A stretch of 64,000 bases of DNA, from positions 281,796-345,795 of the forward strand of contig VXBP01001095.1 of assembly GCA_013400115.1 (NCBI GenBank), read 5' to 3'. The position numbers were made by a program, and so were the translations under genes. Positions 20,777-32,072 of the stretch are shown here, piece after piece. Position 1 is the stretch's first letter. Each line of letters starts with the position of its first letter. A model generated the notes under the pieces. The model saw nothing but the letters and a program-made list of their open reading frames with translations. It did not search any database and was not told where the DNA came from. The DNA is from Rhinopomastus cyanomelas (Eukaryota; Chordata; Aves; Bucerotiformes; Rhinopomastidae).

Positions 20777-21243
20777 AAGACTTTTCCTACTACGAGAGGC
20801 TCCCTGCAGGGTCTGGGTCTCTGGAGAGAAGGTTGAAAAGACCGGATGGCTGCTGTGTACCTGTGATTCTTCTCTACGGCTTAATGGAAACCCATCAAGT
20901 CGAGCTGAACCTTCCACTCCTGTCCACTGCCTACACGCTTCCCAGAAGCCACAGCCAGGGCAAGCGACTCACTGGAGGGTTGCCACAGGCTCTAAGGAAG
21001 AAACGCATGTTCCACATCCGTCCCCTGCTCAGCAATTGCATCTGCGAAGCTGACGAGCGCAGCCGCTGTCTGCCCTCACCTCTGCCACCCCTTCCAGGGG
21101 TGTCGAGGGCAGCTGATGGCACCCTGCTGGTCACCCTGCTGGTCACCCCACACAGGCAGCCTGCACTTGGCTTCACTTTGCAGAGCCTGAGCCTGGGGAA
21201 ACACGGGCTGTGCCGGCATCTGTTCATCACGTGTTTTGCTGTG

Positions 21244-21436
21244 GGAAGAAATCCCTCCCTGGGAGGGGGCTGAGGCTGCCCAGGGGGGCTGTGGCTGCTC
21301 CATCCCTGGGGGTGTCCAAGGCCAGGCTGGATGGGGCTGTGGGCAGCCTGGTCTGGTGAGAGGTGTTGCTGCCCATGGCAGGGGGTTGGCACTGGCTGAG
21401 CTCCCTTCCAACCCAAGCCAGCCTCTGATTCTGTCA
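21244..21436 (+). mobile_element. CR1 3' end, short fragment
   Basis: GGCTGTGGCTGCTCCATCCC, TGGTGAGAGGTGTTGCTGCC and TGAGCTCCCTTCCAACCC end at TCTGATTCTGTC. It belongs to the same subfamily as the copy at 6254. Confidence 0.88.
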
Positions 21437-21577
21437 GCTCTAACACAGGCTTTGAGCAGAAGCCATGAGGTGACAGGGGTGGCTACTGTGCCCCATCCCC
21501 AAGGTGCACACACTACAGGAGCGTGGGATGACACCAGGACATGTACAAGGGGGCAGATTCCTCATTGAAGAGGAAAA

Positions 21578-21656
21578 TACTGCTGTCTCTCCCTCCCTTC
21601 TCCTTTCCTTTTCCCTTCTTCTTCTCCTCCCCTTCCCCTTTCCCTTCCCTCACTTG
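21578..21656 (+). repeat. Polypyrimidine tract
   Basis: About 80 bp of almost pure C/T (CCCTTCTTCTTCTCCTCCCC and similar), low complexity, intronic. Confidence 0.9.
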
Positions 21657-22311
21657 ACACCACAGCACAAGTTCACGTAAGAAACCACCTCGCTCTCTCC
21701 CTGCTAATGAGGCACCAACCACAAAACAGGGTGAGAAGCTTCCCAGCCAGGAAGGTTTGAGAGATGCAGCAGTGGGTAAAAGCCGGGGGACATGTCACCC
21801 TTTCAACCCAACGGTCCCTCCGGAGCTGCTGCCACGGCGCATCGCGGGTGATGGACGAGGAGCCGGGGAGACAGCCCGGCCACCATCTGTCTGTCTGGAA
21901 CATCAACAGGCACAGCCAGAGCAAGAGATGGAGAAGCCAGAGGTGGTTTCAGGGCTACAAATGGACAGCAGAGCTGAGCTGATGGCTACAGGGGAGCAGA
22001 GCGGGGCAGGAACACAGCAGCACCATGAGGAGCCACCATGGATCCTCCTTCCTCAGCTGCTCTAAGTGGGGTCTGCAGAATGAGACAGTGGCTGCTCCTC
22101 CTGCCAGTGCTACCAGGGGCTGATGGTGGGACAGAGGCTGGAGACCACCTACCCTCCCAGTGCAGTCCAGCACAGCGGAGAAGCAGCTCTCCCTACGCTG
22201 CCTCTCTGTGCTCCAGTCACAAAATGGGAGACACAGCCTCAAAGACTGGGGAGAAAACCTGTACTGGCTCAGCTGGGGTGGCTGAACGAAGTCCTGCAGT
22301 GCTGAGGATGT

Positions 22312-22383
22312 GCAAAACCAGTATGGCACCCACCAGCCCACTGCCTGGCTGTGTAAAACCAGTATGGCAGCCACCAGCCCACT
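22312..22383 (+). repeat. 41-bp tandem duplication
   Basis: Two copies of AAAACCAGTATGGCA-CCACCAGCCCACT, beginning 41 bp apart with one mismatch in the shared block. Confidence 0.85.
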
Positions 22384-22747
22384 CCCAACTCTCCAGTAGT
22401 CTCAGGGAAGGCCAACCAGGTTAGTCTGAACTGGGGGAAGGAGAAAGGCAGGAACCAGTGAGGAAAACTGGACTCCCATGGGCCTTTCTAATCCAACCTG
22501 CTTCTCAAAGCTGGGTGGACTGGTACCGTGACACCTTCCCAGCCTTGGTGCTGGCTGTGGAATATGGGAGAGGCTGGGACATGGATGCGGTTGGCCAACA
22601 AGAGCAGACAGAAGACAGTCTCTGCCCTGCAGGAGCAGATGGTCAGAACCTGCCCTACACTGTGAAGCTCTGGAGGTGAAACCCTCAGCCCTGGCTTGGG
22701 ATGGGCCAGGGGCACAGAGCCCTCCACCTCTTCACTCTGAGGGAAGA

Positions 22748-23005
22748 GAATCATAGAATCATTAGGGAGTGGAAGGGACCTCGAAAGATCATCCAGTCCA
22801 ATCCCCCTGGCACAGCAGGATCACCTAGACCAAGTAATAAAATCATTAGGGACTGGAAGGGACCTCGAAAGATCATCCAGTCCAATCCCCCTGGCACAGC
22901 AGGATCACCTAGACCAAGTAATAAAATCATTAGGGACTGGAAGGGACCTCGAAAGATCATCCAGTCCAATCCCCCTGGCACAGCAGGACTCTCTAGACCA
23001 AGTCA
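22748..23005 (-). mobile_element. CR1 tail array: three 84-bp B units only
   Basis: Three consecutive antisense B-type tail units, with ATTAGGG landmarks at 22761, 22845 and 22929 (84-bp period). Units two and three look identical and the first differs by very few bases. No CR1 body follows, so the copy is truncated inside its tail array. Confidence 0.95.
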
Positions 23006-23529
23006 CACCTCACTGTGTCTCTGCATTATTTGCCCCCAGTCTGGGAGGGAATGGGTTGGGAGGTTGTGAACTGTCCCCCAACCCCACAGGCTCTGGCTGA
23101 GGGGGCTGCAGAGAGGCAGCTCCCTGCCTTCACTTCCTCCTGACCCCCTCCCCGAGCTCTCTCCCCTCATCTGCAGCCCCATAGCAGGGACCTGGTGCTG
23201 CCTCTCTGTGTGTAACCCCCCCAGCTCCTGCCACCCCCAGGAAAGCCCCTCCACAATGGGCCACGAATAAACCACTTCTTCTGTCATCTGGTCCCAGCAG
23301 TGGGAGCAGCAGGAGCCCAGCTGAAAGGGCCCCTCGCCCACAGCGGCAGCAAATCCAGGGAGACAAAGGAACAGCAGTGACAAAATGCCATCTTTTGAAA
23401 GGTTCTGCTTCCATTTTTGGTGCCCGCTGCCAGCGCTGTGCCGGATGCCCACGCGCCGGACCCGGCACGTTCCTCCTTCACTGGCGGGTAGACATGGAGG
23501 GGGCTCTCTGAGCACGAGCCGGCAGGGTG

Positions 23530-24041
23530 CCAAGCAGGCCAGTGGCATCCTGTGGCCAGCAGGACCAAGGACCTCAAGCACTGGGGGCAGTTTTGGGCGC
23601 TGCAGTACAGGAGGGACACTGAGGTGCTGGAGAAAGGGCAGAGAAGGGCAACTGGGTTCGTTAAGGGTCTGGGGAGCAGGTCTGATGGGGAGAGGCTGAG
23701 GGAGCTGGGGCTGCTCAGCCTAGAGAAGGGGCTGAGGGGAGACTTCACTTCTCTCTACAACCATCTGAAGGGAGGTTGCACTGAGCCAGGGGTTGGCCTC
23801 TTCTCCCTAGAGAGCAGAGGAAATGGGGTCAGGTTGTGTCAGGGGAGGGTCAGACTGAATCTTGGGAAAAGCCTCTTCCCTGAAAGTGGCCTTGGAACAG
23901 GGAGAGAGAGGGTGGAGGCACCGTTCCTGGAGGGGTTCAAAAGGCAGCAGATGTGGCACTTGAGGACGTGGTCCGATGGTCACAGAAGGATGGACTTCAT
24001 GCTCTTGGAGGTCCCTTCCAACCCTGTGGGCTTTGTGATTC
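23530..24041 (+). mobile_element. CR1 3' end, older subfamily, 0.5 kb
   Basis: From AGGCCAGTGGCATCCTGTGG through CAGTTTTGGGCGCTGCAGTA and GGGGAGAGGCTGAGGGAGCT to CTTGGAGGTCCCTTCCAACC and a terminal TGTGATTC. A frame of about 150 codons remains open across much of it and reads like the RT C-terminus, but it is 5' truncated. Confidence 0.9.
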
Positions 24042-26045
24042 GGCCAGTGTTATTTTGCTGTTAGCTTTAGCCCCCTCCTGATCTGCTCCTCCGGGCTCCA
24101 CATCGTGCCCCCGATCAGGATGCAGCTCCCTGGCTCCGACGCAGGTGACCTTGGGCGCTCACCCTTCCCCACAGGCCAGTCTGCCACACGCAGCGCCGAG
24201 GTGACAATCCTCATTCCTCACACCTGCCTGCCTGCCTGTCTCAGTCTAGACACTACAAGCAAATTGGAGCACGGGATGCTCTCCGAGCAGCTCTGCTCAG
24301 CACTCAGCACCCTGGGTGGTGTCGCGCACGACCGCAATGCAAACGAGACAATAACCACAGCAAACCTGCCTCAGACACAACTCGGGGACCTTCCTTCACT
24401 CACCCCTCTTGCTTTAAGGATCAAACTCAAGAGCCAGACCAAAACTTCGCCATCTCCCAACAGCCAGGTGGTTTTAGCTCAACAGAGACATCTCTCTTCA
24501 TTAATCCTCACCCCTTGCCAAGCTCAAGGCAGGAATCCTACGGCATGCAGAAGGTTAAACATCCCTCTTCTCCTCCGCTTCTTCCTCTCCCTCCCCTCCC
24601 TTTGGTTTTTGGGTTAAAACTTTCTGCTGATGTAGTGAAATCCCATCTCCGCTCTCCACAAGTGCTGACGGGCTCACAATCGGAGAAGGGGAACAAGGTG
24701 CTCCTCAACCACAGTCCCAAAAACCTCTCCCGGAATGTGAGATGCGGGTCTGGCCAGGCACCCAGCGCTTGTCTGTGGGGTGAGGGAAGTGTTCTACAGC
24801 CGTGTGCTGCACGGGGAGCAGCCTCGTGCCCTGTGTTCAAGGCATGGCCAGAGGAGCTCTGTCACACCAGCAAACAGGGAGCAGGCAGGCTTGGAAAACC
24901 TGCGGGGATGAGGGGAGCTCAACATCTCAAATGCATGAAGAACTGGAGCAAGATGGAGAGGAGGGAGGTGCTCGGAGCCAGAGTGAGGAAGTGAAGATTA
25001 GATAGAGGAGACAAACCACAGAGCAGATGAAAACAGGAGAGAGCAGCCAAATTTGAGACAGATGGAGAGTGGGGAGCAGGAATGCAACGTCTGGAATGGG
25101 GCCGTTTCTCAAGGCAGCGGCGTTAGGGAGCGGGGGAGCTTGCAAGAGGGGCAGAGGCAAGAAAGATGGCTCCACCATTGACATTTTTCTGCGTGAGAGC
25201 AGCAAACTGGGAGCAGGACTGATGCAGACTCGGGGTTAGGGGGGTGGTCTCTGTGGAGACACTCCACAAGATTGAAGAGATCCTTTGGCGAGGTCCTGCA
25301 GAGCCCTCGTTCCCCTTGAAATCCAGGGGGTTACTGCCATTATTTTGCACTTTCTTCCTCCTTTCCCAGGGGCTGCTTCTTGGTGCCTGGCAAATAAAAT
25401 TAAGATGGGATTTTTCTGACAGAACAAACAAACTGGGAGTGAATTATACTCCATTTTGCCGTCAATAGCTTCTCCCCAACCTAGGCGTCTGATCATCATA
25501 AAAAGTCCATTAAGCAGTAATTGGGGAGGCAGTAGGACGCGGGGCCGGTCCATGAAGCACAAGCGCGTTCGCTCCCCAACTGGCCTTTTCTGGGAAGGCA
25601 GACAGGATAATTATAGGTTCTGACAGAGACTTCCTCTTACTGTCAGCAGCGCTCGGCTCCCTTCAGGGAGATGGGACTGGCAAGGTTGGGGGAAGGAGGG
25701 TAAAAAAATGATGGAGGATGCTTTTTCAGAAGTCAAACACTTCCACCTTGGTGTTCCTCTGCTGCTGATCCACCACAGCCCTGACCTGGGCTGTTTGCAG
25801 GCTGCTCCCCCACTGGACATGGAGGAAAGTCACTTGAAAGACTACCCTACCCCTCTGCTCTCCTGCAAGGCCCCAGAGAAGGAAGGGCAGCAGTGACGGA
25901 TGCGACTCAGCAGAGGGTTCTGTTCCTGCAAGCAGAGAACAGTAAGAACTCATTTCACACTCCTGTGCTGCAGTTGTCATCCAACACCCCAACGTCCACT
26001 CCCTTCAGACACCTGTTCCTGCCGCCAGCTCGCAGCTTCCTCACA

Positions 26046-26535
26046 GGGAAGGGACCTCGAAAGATCATCCAGTCCAATCCCCCTGCTAGAGCAGGACCAC
26101 CTAGACCAAGTCATAGAATCATTAGGGACTGGAAGGGACCTCGAAAGATCATCCAGTCCAATCCCCCTGCTAGAGCAGGACCACCTAGACCAAGTCATAG
26201 AATCATTAGGGACTGGAAGGGACCTCGAAAGATCATCTAGTCCAATCCCCCTGTCACAGCAGGATCACCCAGACCAAGTCATACAGTCAGTCAGGGTTAG
26301 AAGGGACCACAGGATCATCCAGTTACAACCCCCCTACCATGGGCAGGGACACCCCACCCTAGATCAAGCTGGCCAGAGCCCCATCCAGCCTGGCCTTAAA
26401 CACCTCCAAGGATGGGGCCCCAACCACCTCCCTGGGCAACCCACTCCAGGCTCTCACCACTCTCATGGTGAAGAACTTCCTCCTCACATCCAGTCTAAAT
26501 CTACCCATCTCCAGCTTTGCTCCATTCCTCTCGTG
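26046..26535 (-). mobile_element. CR1 hybrid A/B copy with three tail units
   Basis: Antisense B units repeat at an 84-bp period (ATTAGGG at 26121 and 26205, plus an earlier truncated unit). They are joined to an A-type end (GGTTAGAAGGGACCACAGGA) and the A-type RT end (CACCTCCCTGGGCAACCCAC). The A/B junction uses the CCCAGACCAAGTCAT linker rather than the CTTCTCCAGTGAAG linker. Confidence 0.93.
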
Positions 26536-26946
26536 GAATCACTGGGTGGGGTTGGAAGAAACCTCTGGAGAGCACAGAATCAGGATGTCAGGGGTTGGAA
26601 GGGATCTCTGCAGACGAAAGGACCTCTAGAGATCATCCCAGTCTGACTCTCTGCTCAAGCAGGTTTCTTCACAACAGGTCGGTGTCCACAAGGGTTTGGG
26701 ATCTCTTCAGAGCAGGACACTCCACAGCCTCTGTGGGCAGCCTGGGCCGGGGCTCCAGCATCCTCACATTCTCCTCATATTTGGATGGAACCTTCTATGT
26801 TCAGGTTTGTGCCTGTCAGCTCTTGTCCTGTCACTGACACCACTGGCAAAGGACTGGCCTCATCCTCCTGACACAAACCCCTTAGAAATTCATGAGCATT
26901 GGTACGATCTTCCCTCAGTCTTCTCCTTCTCCAGACTAAAAAGATC
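26536..26946 (-). mobile_element. CR1 3' region, older subfamily
   Basis: Antisense CR1: GGGGTTGGAAGAAACCTCTG, GATCATCCCAGTCTGACTCT, CTGTGGGCAGCCTGGGCC and CTCAGTCTTCTCCTTCTCCAG. It abuts the neighbouring copies on both sides. Confidence 0.85.
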
Positions 26947-26951
26947 CAAAC

Positions 26952-27478
26952 AATAGAATCATACAAGAGTTTTGGCTGGAAGAGACCTTCAAGGTCATCA
27001 AGTCCAACCTTTTCCCAGCCCTGTTGGCACCACTAAACCCTGTACCCCAACACAACATCTCCCCTTCTCTTCAGCACCTCCAGGGATGGTGACTCAACCC
27101 CCCTCCCTGGGCAGCTGTTCCAGGCAGACAAGCCTTTAGGAAAGAAATTCCTCCTGACATCCAACCTGAACCTCCCCCGGTGCAGCCTAAGGCCATTTCT
27201 CCTCATCACTGGCCACTAGGGAGAGCAGACCAGCCCCGCCTCCCTACAACCTCCTTTCAAGTGGTTGTAAAGAGTAACAAGGTCTTCCCCCTCAATCTCC
27301 AGGCTGAACAGCCCCAGATCCCTCAGCTGACAACTTTTCCTCATAAGAGAGATCTTTCATTTCCCTTCTTATCTTGCAGTCCTTTCCTGTACCCTCTCAA
27401 ATCCTTCTTGAACTGGGAAGCCCATCCAGGACCAGGCAGCAGTGCTTTTGTAGCCCAGCACCACATCAAGCTGTTCTT
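26952..27478 (-). mobile_element. CR1 3' region, 0.53 kb
   Basis: TAGAATCATACAAGAGTTTT, GGCTGGAAGAGACCTTCAAG, CTCCTGACATCCAACCTGAA and CTCCAGGCTGAACAGCCCCA are antisense CR1. A sibling copy lies at 43186-43665. Confidence 0.92.
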
Positions 27479-30400
27479 GCTACGGGGCTTGTAATTCTGA
27501 GGATGTGGCACATCCGCAGAGCCTTCAGGCTCCTATCTGCAACCCGCTCACACACAGACCCTCTGGGGGAGTCGGGGGGAGCCCGCAGCAGTGGGGACAG
27601 GCTGAGACTGAGGCAACCAAAGCTCTCCTCCCACTTCTGACAGCCAAGGTGAGAACAACCACGTTACCCTGCCTGCTGGAGGGGACCTGTGATTCTTCCT
27701 GCTGGTTCTCAGGGATGGGACTGCACCTTATCGCACGGGAACAGCAGCTTCAGCAGGACCTCCTCAGGCTACCACTGCACACTGGTGTGAGGGAAAGGAT
27801 CCACCTTTTCCCACTGCAGAAGGGTTTCTGTTGGTGCCAGAGATCAGCCCCAGCCAGGGGAAACCTTCTTCCAGCTGGGATTTGTGTGAAGGGACAGGGC
27901 ACGCTGAAGGGACTGGCACTGGGCGGTAGGTGGCAACGCAGACGGACCTCTGGCCAGGTTCTTTGTTCACACTGCCACGAAGAAAGATGCTCCTTGTGAC
28001 CAGCAAGAGCTCAAGTGGACAAGCCAAGCTGCTGCCATGGAAGATGGCAGCCCTGGGCTCAGCAGCAGAAGGGCCAGCAAGCACAGGACACGCAGCCTGG
28101 TTGGTCAGGACCCTGGGGGTACATGAGGGCTTTCAATTATCTGTAACAACAAATTTGTCCAACATGGCACAATAACCTAGAGCAGAGCATGGAGGAGAGA
28201 CCCAAGGAGCTACCCTGGCAACCTAATGAGGGCTCCTTGTCCATCAACGTCAGGACACTGATCCCAGATTGGTTGCAATCCGAACCTTAAGGCAGGGAGC
28301 TCTCCCTCCCCTGGCTGTGTTTCCAGGACAGCTTCTACTCCAACCTGTCACTAGTCCTGGCATCCTGGAGAAGCTCAATTCATCCCCTACCTGGGCAAGA
28401 CCCAGCTACAAAGGACTCGGCTCTCAACTCAATGTCTGCTGCTCTGAGTCACTACAGAATCACAGCCTACAGGGGACACCAGGACATGACAAACCACCTC
28501 CTGTGGGACAAGCCTGAAAGAAGGAAAAGCTTAATGAGCAAGGGAGCAAGGATCCTAACTCCTGGCGGGCTGTGCCATCTTAATATAGCCCAGCAGAGGT
28601 CCCGAGCCACCGAGAAGTGACAGCAGAGTCAGCAGCAATGGGCAAAACAAACTGCTACAAGCTCCTGCGTCTTAGGGTCTTTCAGAGAAACCACAACCCT
28701 GGAAGCCCCAAGGGTGTGATCAGTGAGATCAGTTCTGATCCCTGGGTTAGTGAGACAACACAGACTTGTGCAACATGCAGACACCCAGCTCAGTCCCCTG
28801 CTCTGCATCACCAGCTCAGGGTCATGGGAGGGGAATGATCCCAATCAAGACTTGCCAGCTAATAAATGTGTGGGGGATCATTTGGGGATGGAAGGCCACC
28901 AGGTAAACAAGGTATTGCTCAAGAAATCCCTCCTCTTCCACTCCTGTAAATAAAAGCTTTATTACTTCTGCTTACGAGCTGTTGTCTGCTTCTTTCAGCA
29001 AGAAAGGAAATCTCCTGATCAGGAGGAAAACACTTCTCAGAGCACAGGATTTGGGGTATTTTCAGAATCTTGTTGTATCTTCCCTTGTCCAACCTCTGCT
29101 AAGAGACTTCAGCCCACATTTCCCGTGGAACAAAAGGAGGTTGTGGGCACACAGGCTCCAAACACCTTGCCCTGGATCTTACCAGTGTATTGAGGACTTG
29201 TACTGCTTATTGGTGTAGGGACTGGGGTGCTGAGGGAGCTCAAGATGGGAGATCCTGAAAGCAAGAAGCCCAAACCTAATAAAGCCAGGACTAAGGGATG
29301 AAAACAGCCTCTGACAGCTTTGACTCCTACCCCGAGAGTCATTCCCATTTCTGTCTCTGGACCACAGCACTTGTCACTCAGACTCCACAGAAAAAGAGAT
29401 TAAAAACAGGGAGAAGCCAACGACAGTGCTGAGAGCTGCCTGCAGCAGGAACCCAACAGATGAGCTTTGGGATACCTGGAAAACCCAGCAAAAGGAGTGA
29501 GAGAGAAATGGAAATGTGGAAAAGCAGCAGCAAGGGCCCCTTCAAGTCTTCTCTCAAAGACAGCAGCTGAGGAAGGTGGGGTTCTGCTTTGGAAGGACAC
29601 GTTTCTGTTCGTGTTTGACACCTGCCAAGGGATGGTTCCTAGCAGAAGGCTCTGGTGCAGCCCCTCCAGGGCTGAAGATGCCTTCCCCTTCCAGGTGAAG
29701 GCAGTCCCTCAAGTGGCAGCTCCTGGAATTAACCACAATTAGCAAATCATAAAGAAAGAGGAGTGTCAGAAAGGAAAAGAAAACCCCGAAGAGAAAGCCC
29801 TAAGAGCTAAACAGATCCTCCCCACGCAGACACACAAAGGAAAATGAGAGCTGAAGGATCTCCCTGGGTGATCCCAAGAGCCAGGCTCAAGGTGATCTCT
29901 AACAGCTGAACTGGAAAAGAAGCAACCTCCAACACTGGTCCTTTTAGAAGCTCACTCCAACAAATCAAAGTCCAGGCTAAAGACATGTAAGAGCTGACTG
30001 TCTTCAGAGTTTATGAATAAATCCATGGATCCGAACGGAGGTGAGGGACGAAGAGGACAGAGCTAAATTCATTTGACTTTGTTAATTAAAAAACCCACCG
30101 AGTTCCATCACCCCACCATTCTGTAGAGGCTGCCTAAGAGTAGGGGGAGGCAGAGGTGGGCTGGGGAGGGAGCTCTGCTCATTAATTATGCAGAAAATGC
30201 AAAACTATCATCCTCTGAATGAGTTTAAAATAAGGAGAAACCCTTTCAGAATGGGGAGAAATTACTCCCCAAGGCAGCTGAAATTTCTCTTGCAACTTCA
30301 AAGGACAATAAATTATTCAGATCGCTCGCACCACTCCGCACGCTCCCTCACTCTCTTCCCCTTCTCAATTTTATGCTCCTGAGTCAATTAATGGTTTGGA

Positions 30401-30600
30401 GGACTCCGAGAAACTTTGTGGAATGCTAAAGCAGTGGCTGCTCTGCCTGCTGGTTTGGTTTATTTTTTCCCCTCTGTTTTTGAAGCTTTGCTTCTCCTCT
30501 TGGCCTCAAAGAGAGACCAGGGCGGATTCTGTGCGTTGCAGATGAAGCCAGCAGCACTGGCTCTGCTCAGGGTGGTGAGAAACTGAGATCATGGAGTAAC

Positions 30601-30920
30601 AAAGGGAGCTCAGGGCTCACCCTGTGCCAATCCCCCTGCCATGGGCAGCAGCACCTTTCACCAGAACAGCACCCTCACAGGGAGAGGTTTCTGTCTCACA
30701 TCTCATCTCAGTCTCCACTCTTGGAGCTTGAACCCATCCCCTTTGTCCTATAACCAGTCCCTCATAAAAAGCCTCTCTCCAGCTTTCCCAGAGCCTCTTC
30801 AGGTACTGGAAGATGCTCTAAGGTCCCCCTGGAGCCTTCTCTTCTCCAGGCTGAACAGCCCCAACTCCCCCTCAGCCTGTCCCCAGGGCAGAGGAGCTCC
30901 AGCCCTCAACATTCCAGCCT
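30601..30920 (-). mobile_element. CR1 3' region
   Basis: Antisense CR1: GGGAGCTCAGGGCTCACCCT, CCCCTGCCATGGGCAGCAGC and CTTCTCTTCTCCAGGCTGAA, ending with CCAGCCCTCAAC. Confidence 0.88.
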
Positions 30921-31352
30921 GTGATAAGCAGGATGGGCCACGCTGAGACTCCTCTACACAACGATACCGTGAAAACAGGTCAATCCATACTCCTTCAGGT
31001 TGACTGCTTAAATCATTCATGGTGAGATCCCCTTTCAAAGCCTTGGCAGTACGTGGCCAAAATGTATTTATAAAGCTCTCTCCTGGCAATCATCAGGTGT
31101 CGGTTCGCTGTGATCTCCTCTCCTGTCACGCTGGGATCTGCTGTGCCCTTGTCTGGAGCCGGCGGCTCCTCTGCCAAGCGGTAACACAACCGTTCCGTGT
31201 CTGCAGGATGGGAACCCCAAGCCAGGACAGAGACTGATTCCCCTGGAGAACACTGCAAGAGAAGTCCCTGCTGCAGAAGGCAAATCTAGGCAAGGGGAAG
31301 GAAGGCAGGAGGGTTGAGAAGGTTCTGCCAACAGAGCGAGGGCATTCGTTCA

Positions 31353-31540
31353 GGCTGGAACTGGATGATCCTGTGGTCCCTTCTAACCCTGGGGTGGCTT
31401 CTCTGTCTCTGAGCTGGATTTCCACCTGGATGTGTTCTTGTGTGACTTGGTCTGGGTGATCCTGCTGTGGCAGAGGGGTTGGACTGGATGATCTTTGGGG
31501 GTCCCTTCCAATCCCTAATGAGTCTATGACTCTATGATTC
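31353..31540 (+). mobile_element. CR1 A-to-B hybrid tail
   Basis: The A-type end GGAACTGGATGATCCTGTGG, then CCCTTCTAACCCTGG, joins a B-type segment starting at CCACCTGGATGTGTTCTTGT, which runs through GACTTGGTCTGGGTGATCCTG to ATTC octamers. It is a third kind of A/B junction. Confidence 0.85.
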
Positions 31541-31567
31541 ATCATTCTCCTGACTCCAGCCTCTCTG

Positions 31568-32072
31568 CTCATCTGGAGTCCTGTGTCCAGCTCTGGAGCC
31601 CTCGGGACTGGAAGGACAGGGACTTGATAGAGCGGGTCCAGAGGAGGCGATGGAAATGATCAGGGGGCTGGAGCTCCTCTGCTTTGAGGACAAGGCTGAG
31701 AGAGCTGGGGTTGTTCAGCCTGGAGAAGAGAAGGCTCTGAGAGGACCTGATAGAGACCTTCCAGTCCCTGAAGTGGGCTACAAGAGGCTGTTTATGAAGG
31801 GCTGGAGTGACAGGTCAAGGGGCAGTGGTTTCACATTAGAGAAGGGCAGATTGAAATGGGCTGTTGGGAGGAAGTTCTTCAGCAGGAGAGGGGGTTGAAC
31901 ACTGGAACACATTGCCCAGGGACAGAGTTGAGGTTCCATCCGTGGACATCTCCAAGGGGAGGCTGCACAAGGCAGCAACCTGATTTGGTTGAGGCTGTCC
32001 CAGTTCCCTGCATGGGGGTTGGACTGGATGCCCTTTGGAGGTCCCTTCCAGCCAAGGCCAGTCTCTGATTCG
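31568..32072 (+). mobile_element. CR1 3' region, about 0.5 kb
   Basis: TCTGGAGTCCTGTGTCCAGC, GGGGTTGTTCAGCCTGGAGA, GGACTGGATGCCCTTTGGAG and GTCCCTTCCAGCCAAGGCCA. It is truncated and frame-broken. Confidence 0.9.

Noticed and set aside
25900..26646. Open frame of 248 codons with repeated peptide blocks
   Set aside because: The repetition is the antisense CR1 tail array at 26046-26535, not a repeat protein.
28860..29010. Possible LTR end (AATAAA with a TGTCTGCTTC-type segment near 28950-28990)
   Set aside because: Only a single AATAAA and a T-rich stretch. No paired ends or target duplication and no second copy in the window.
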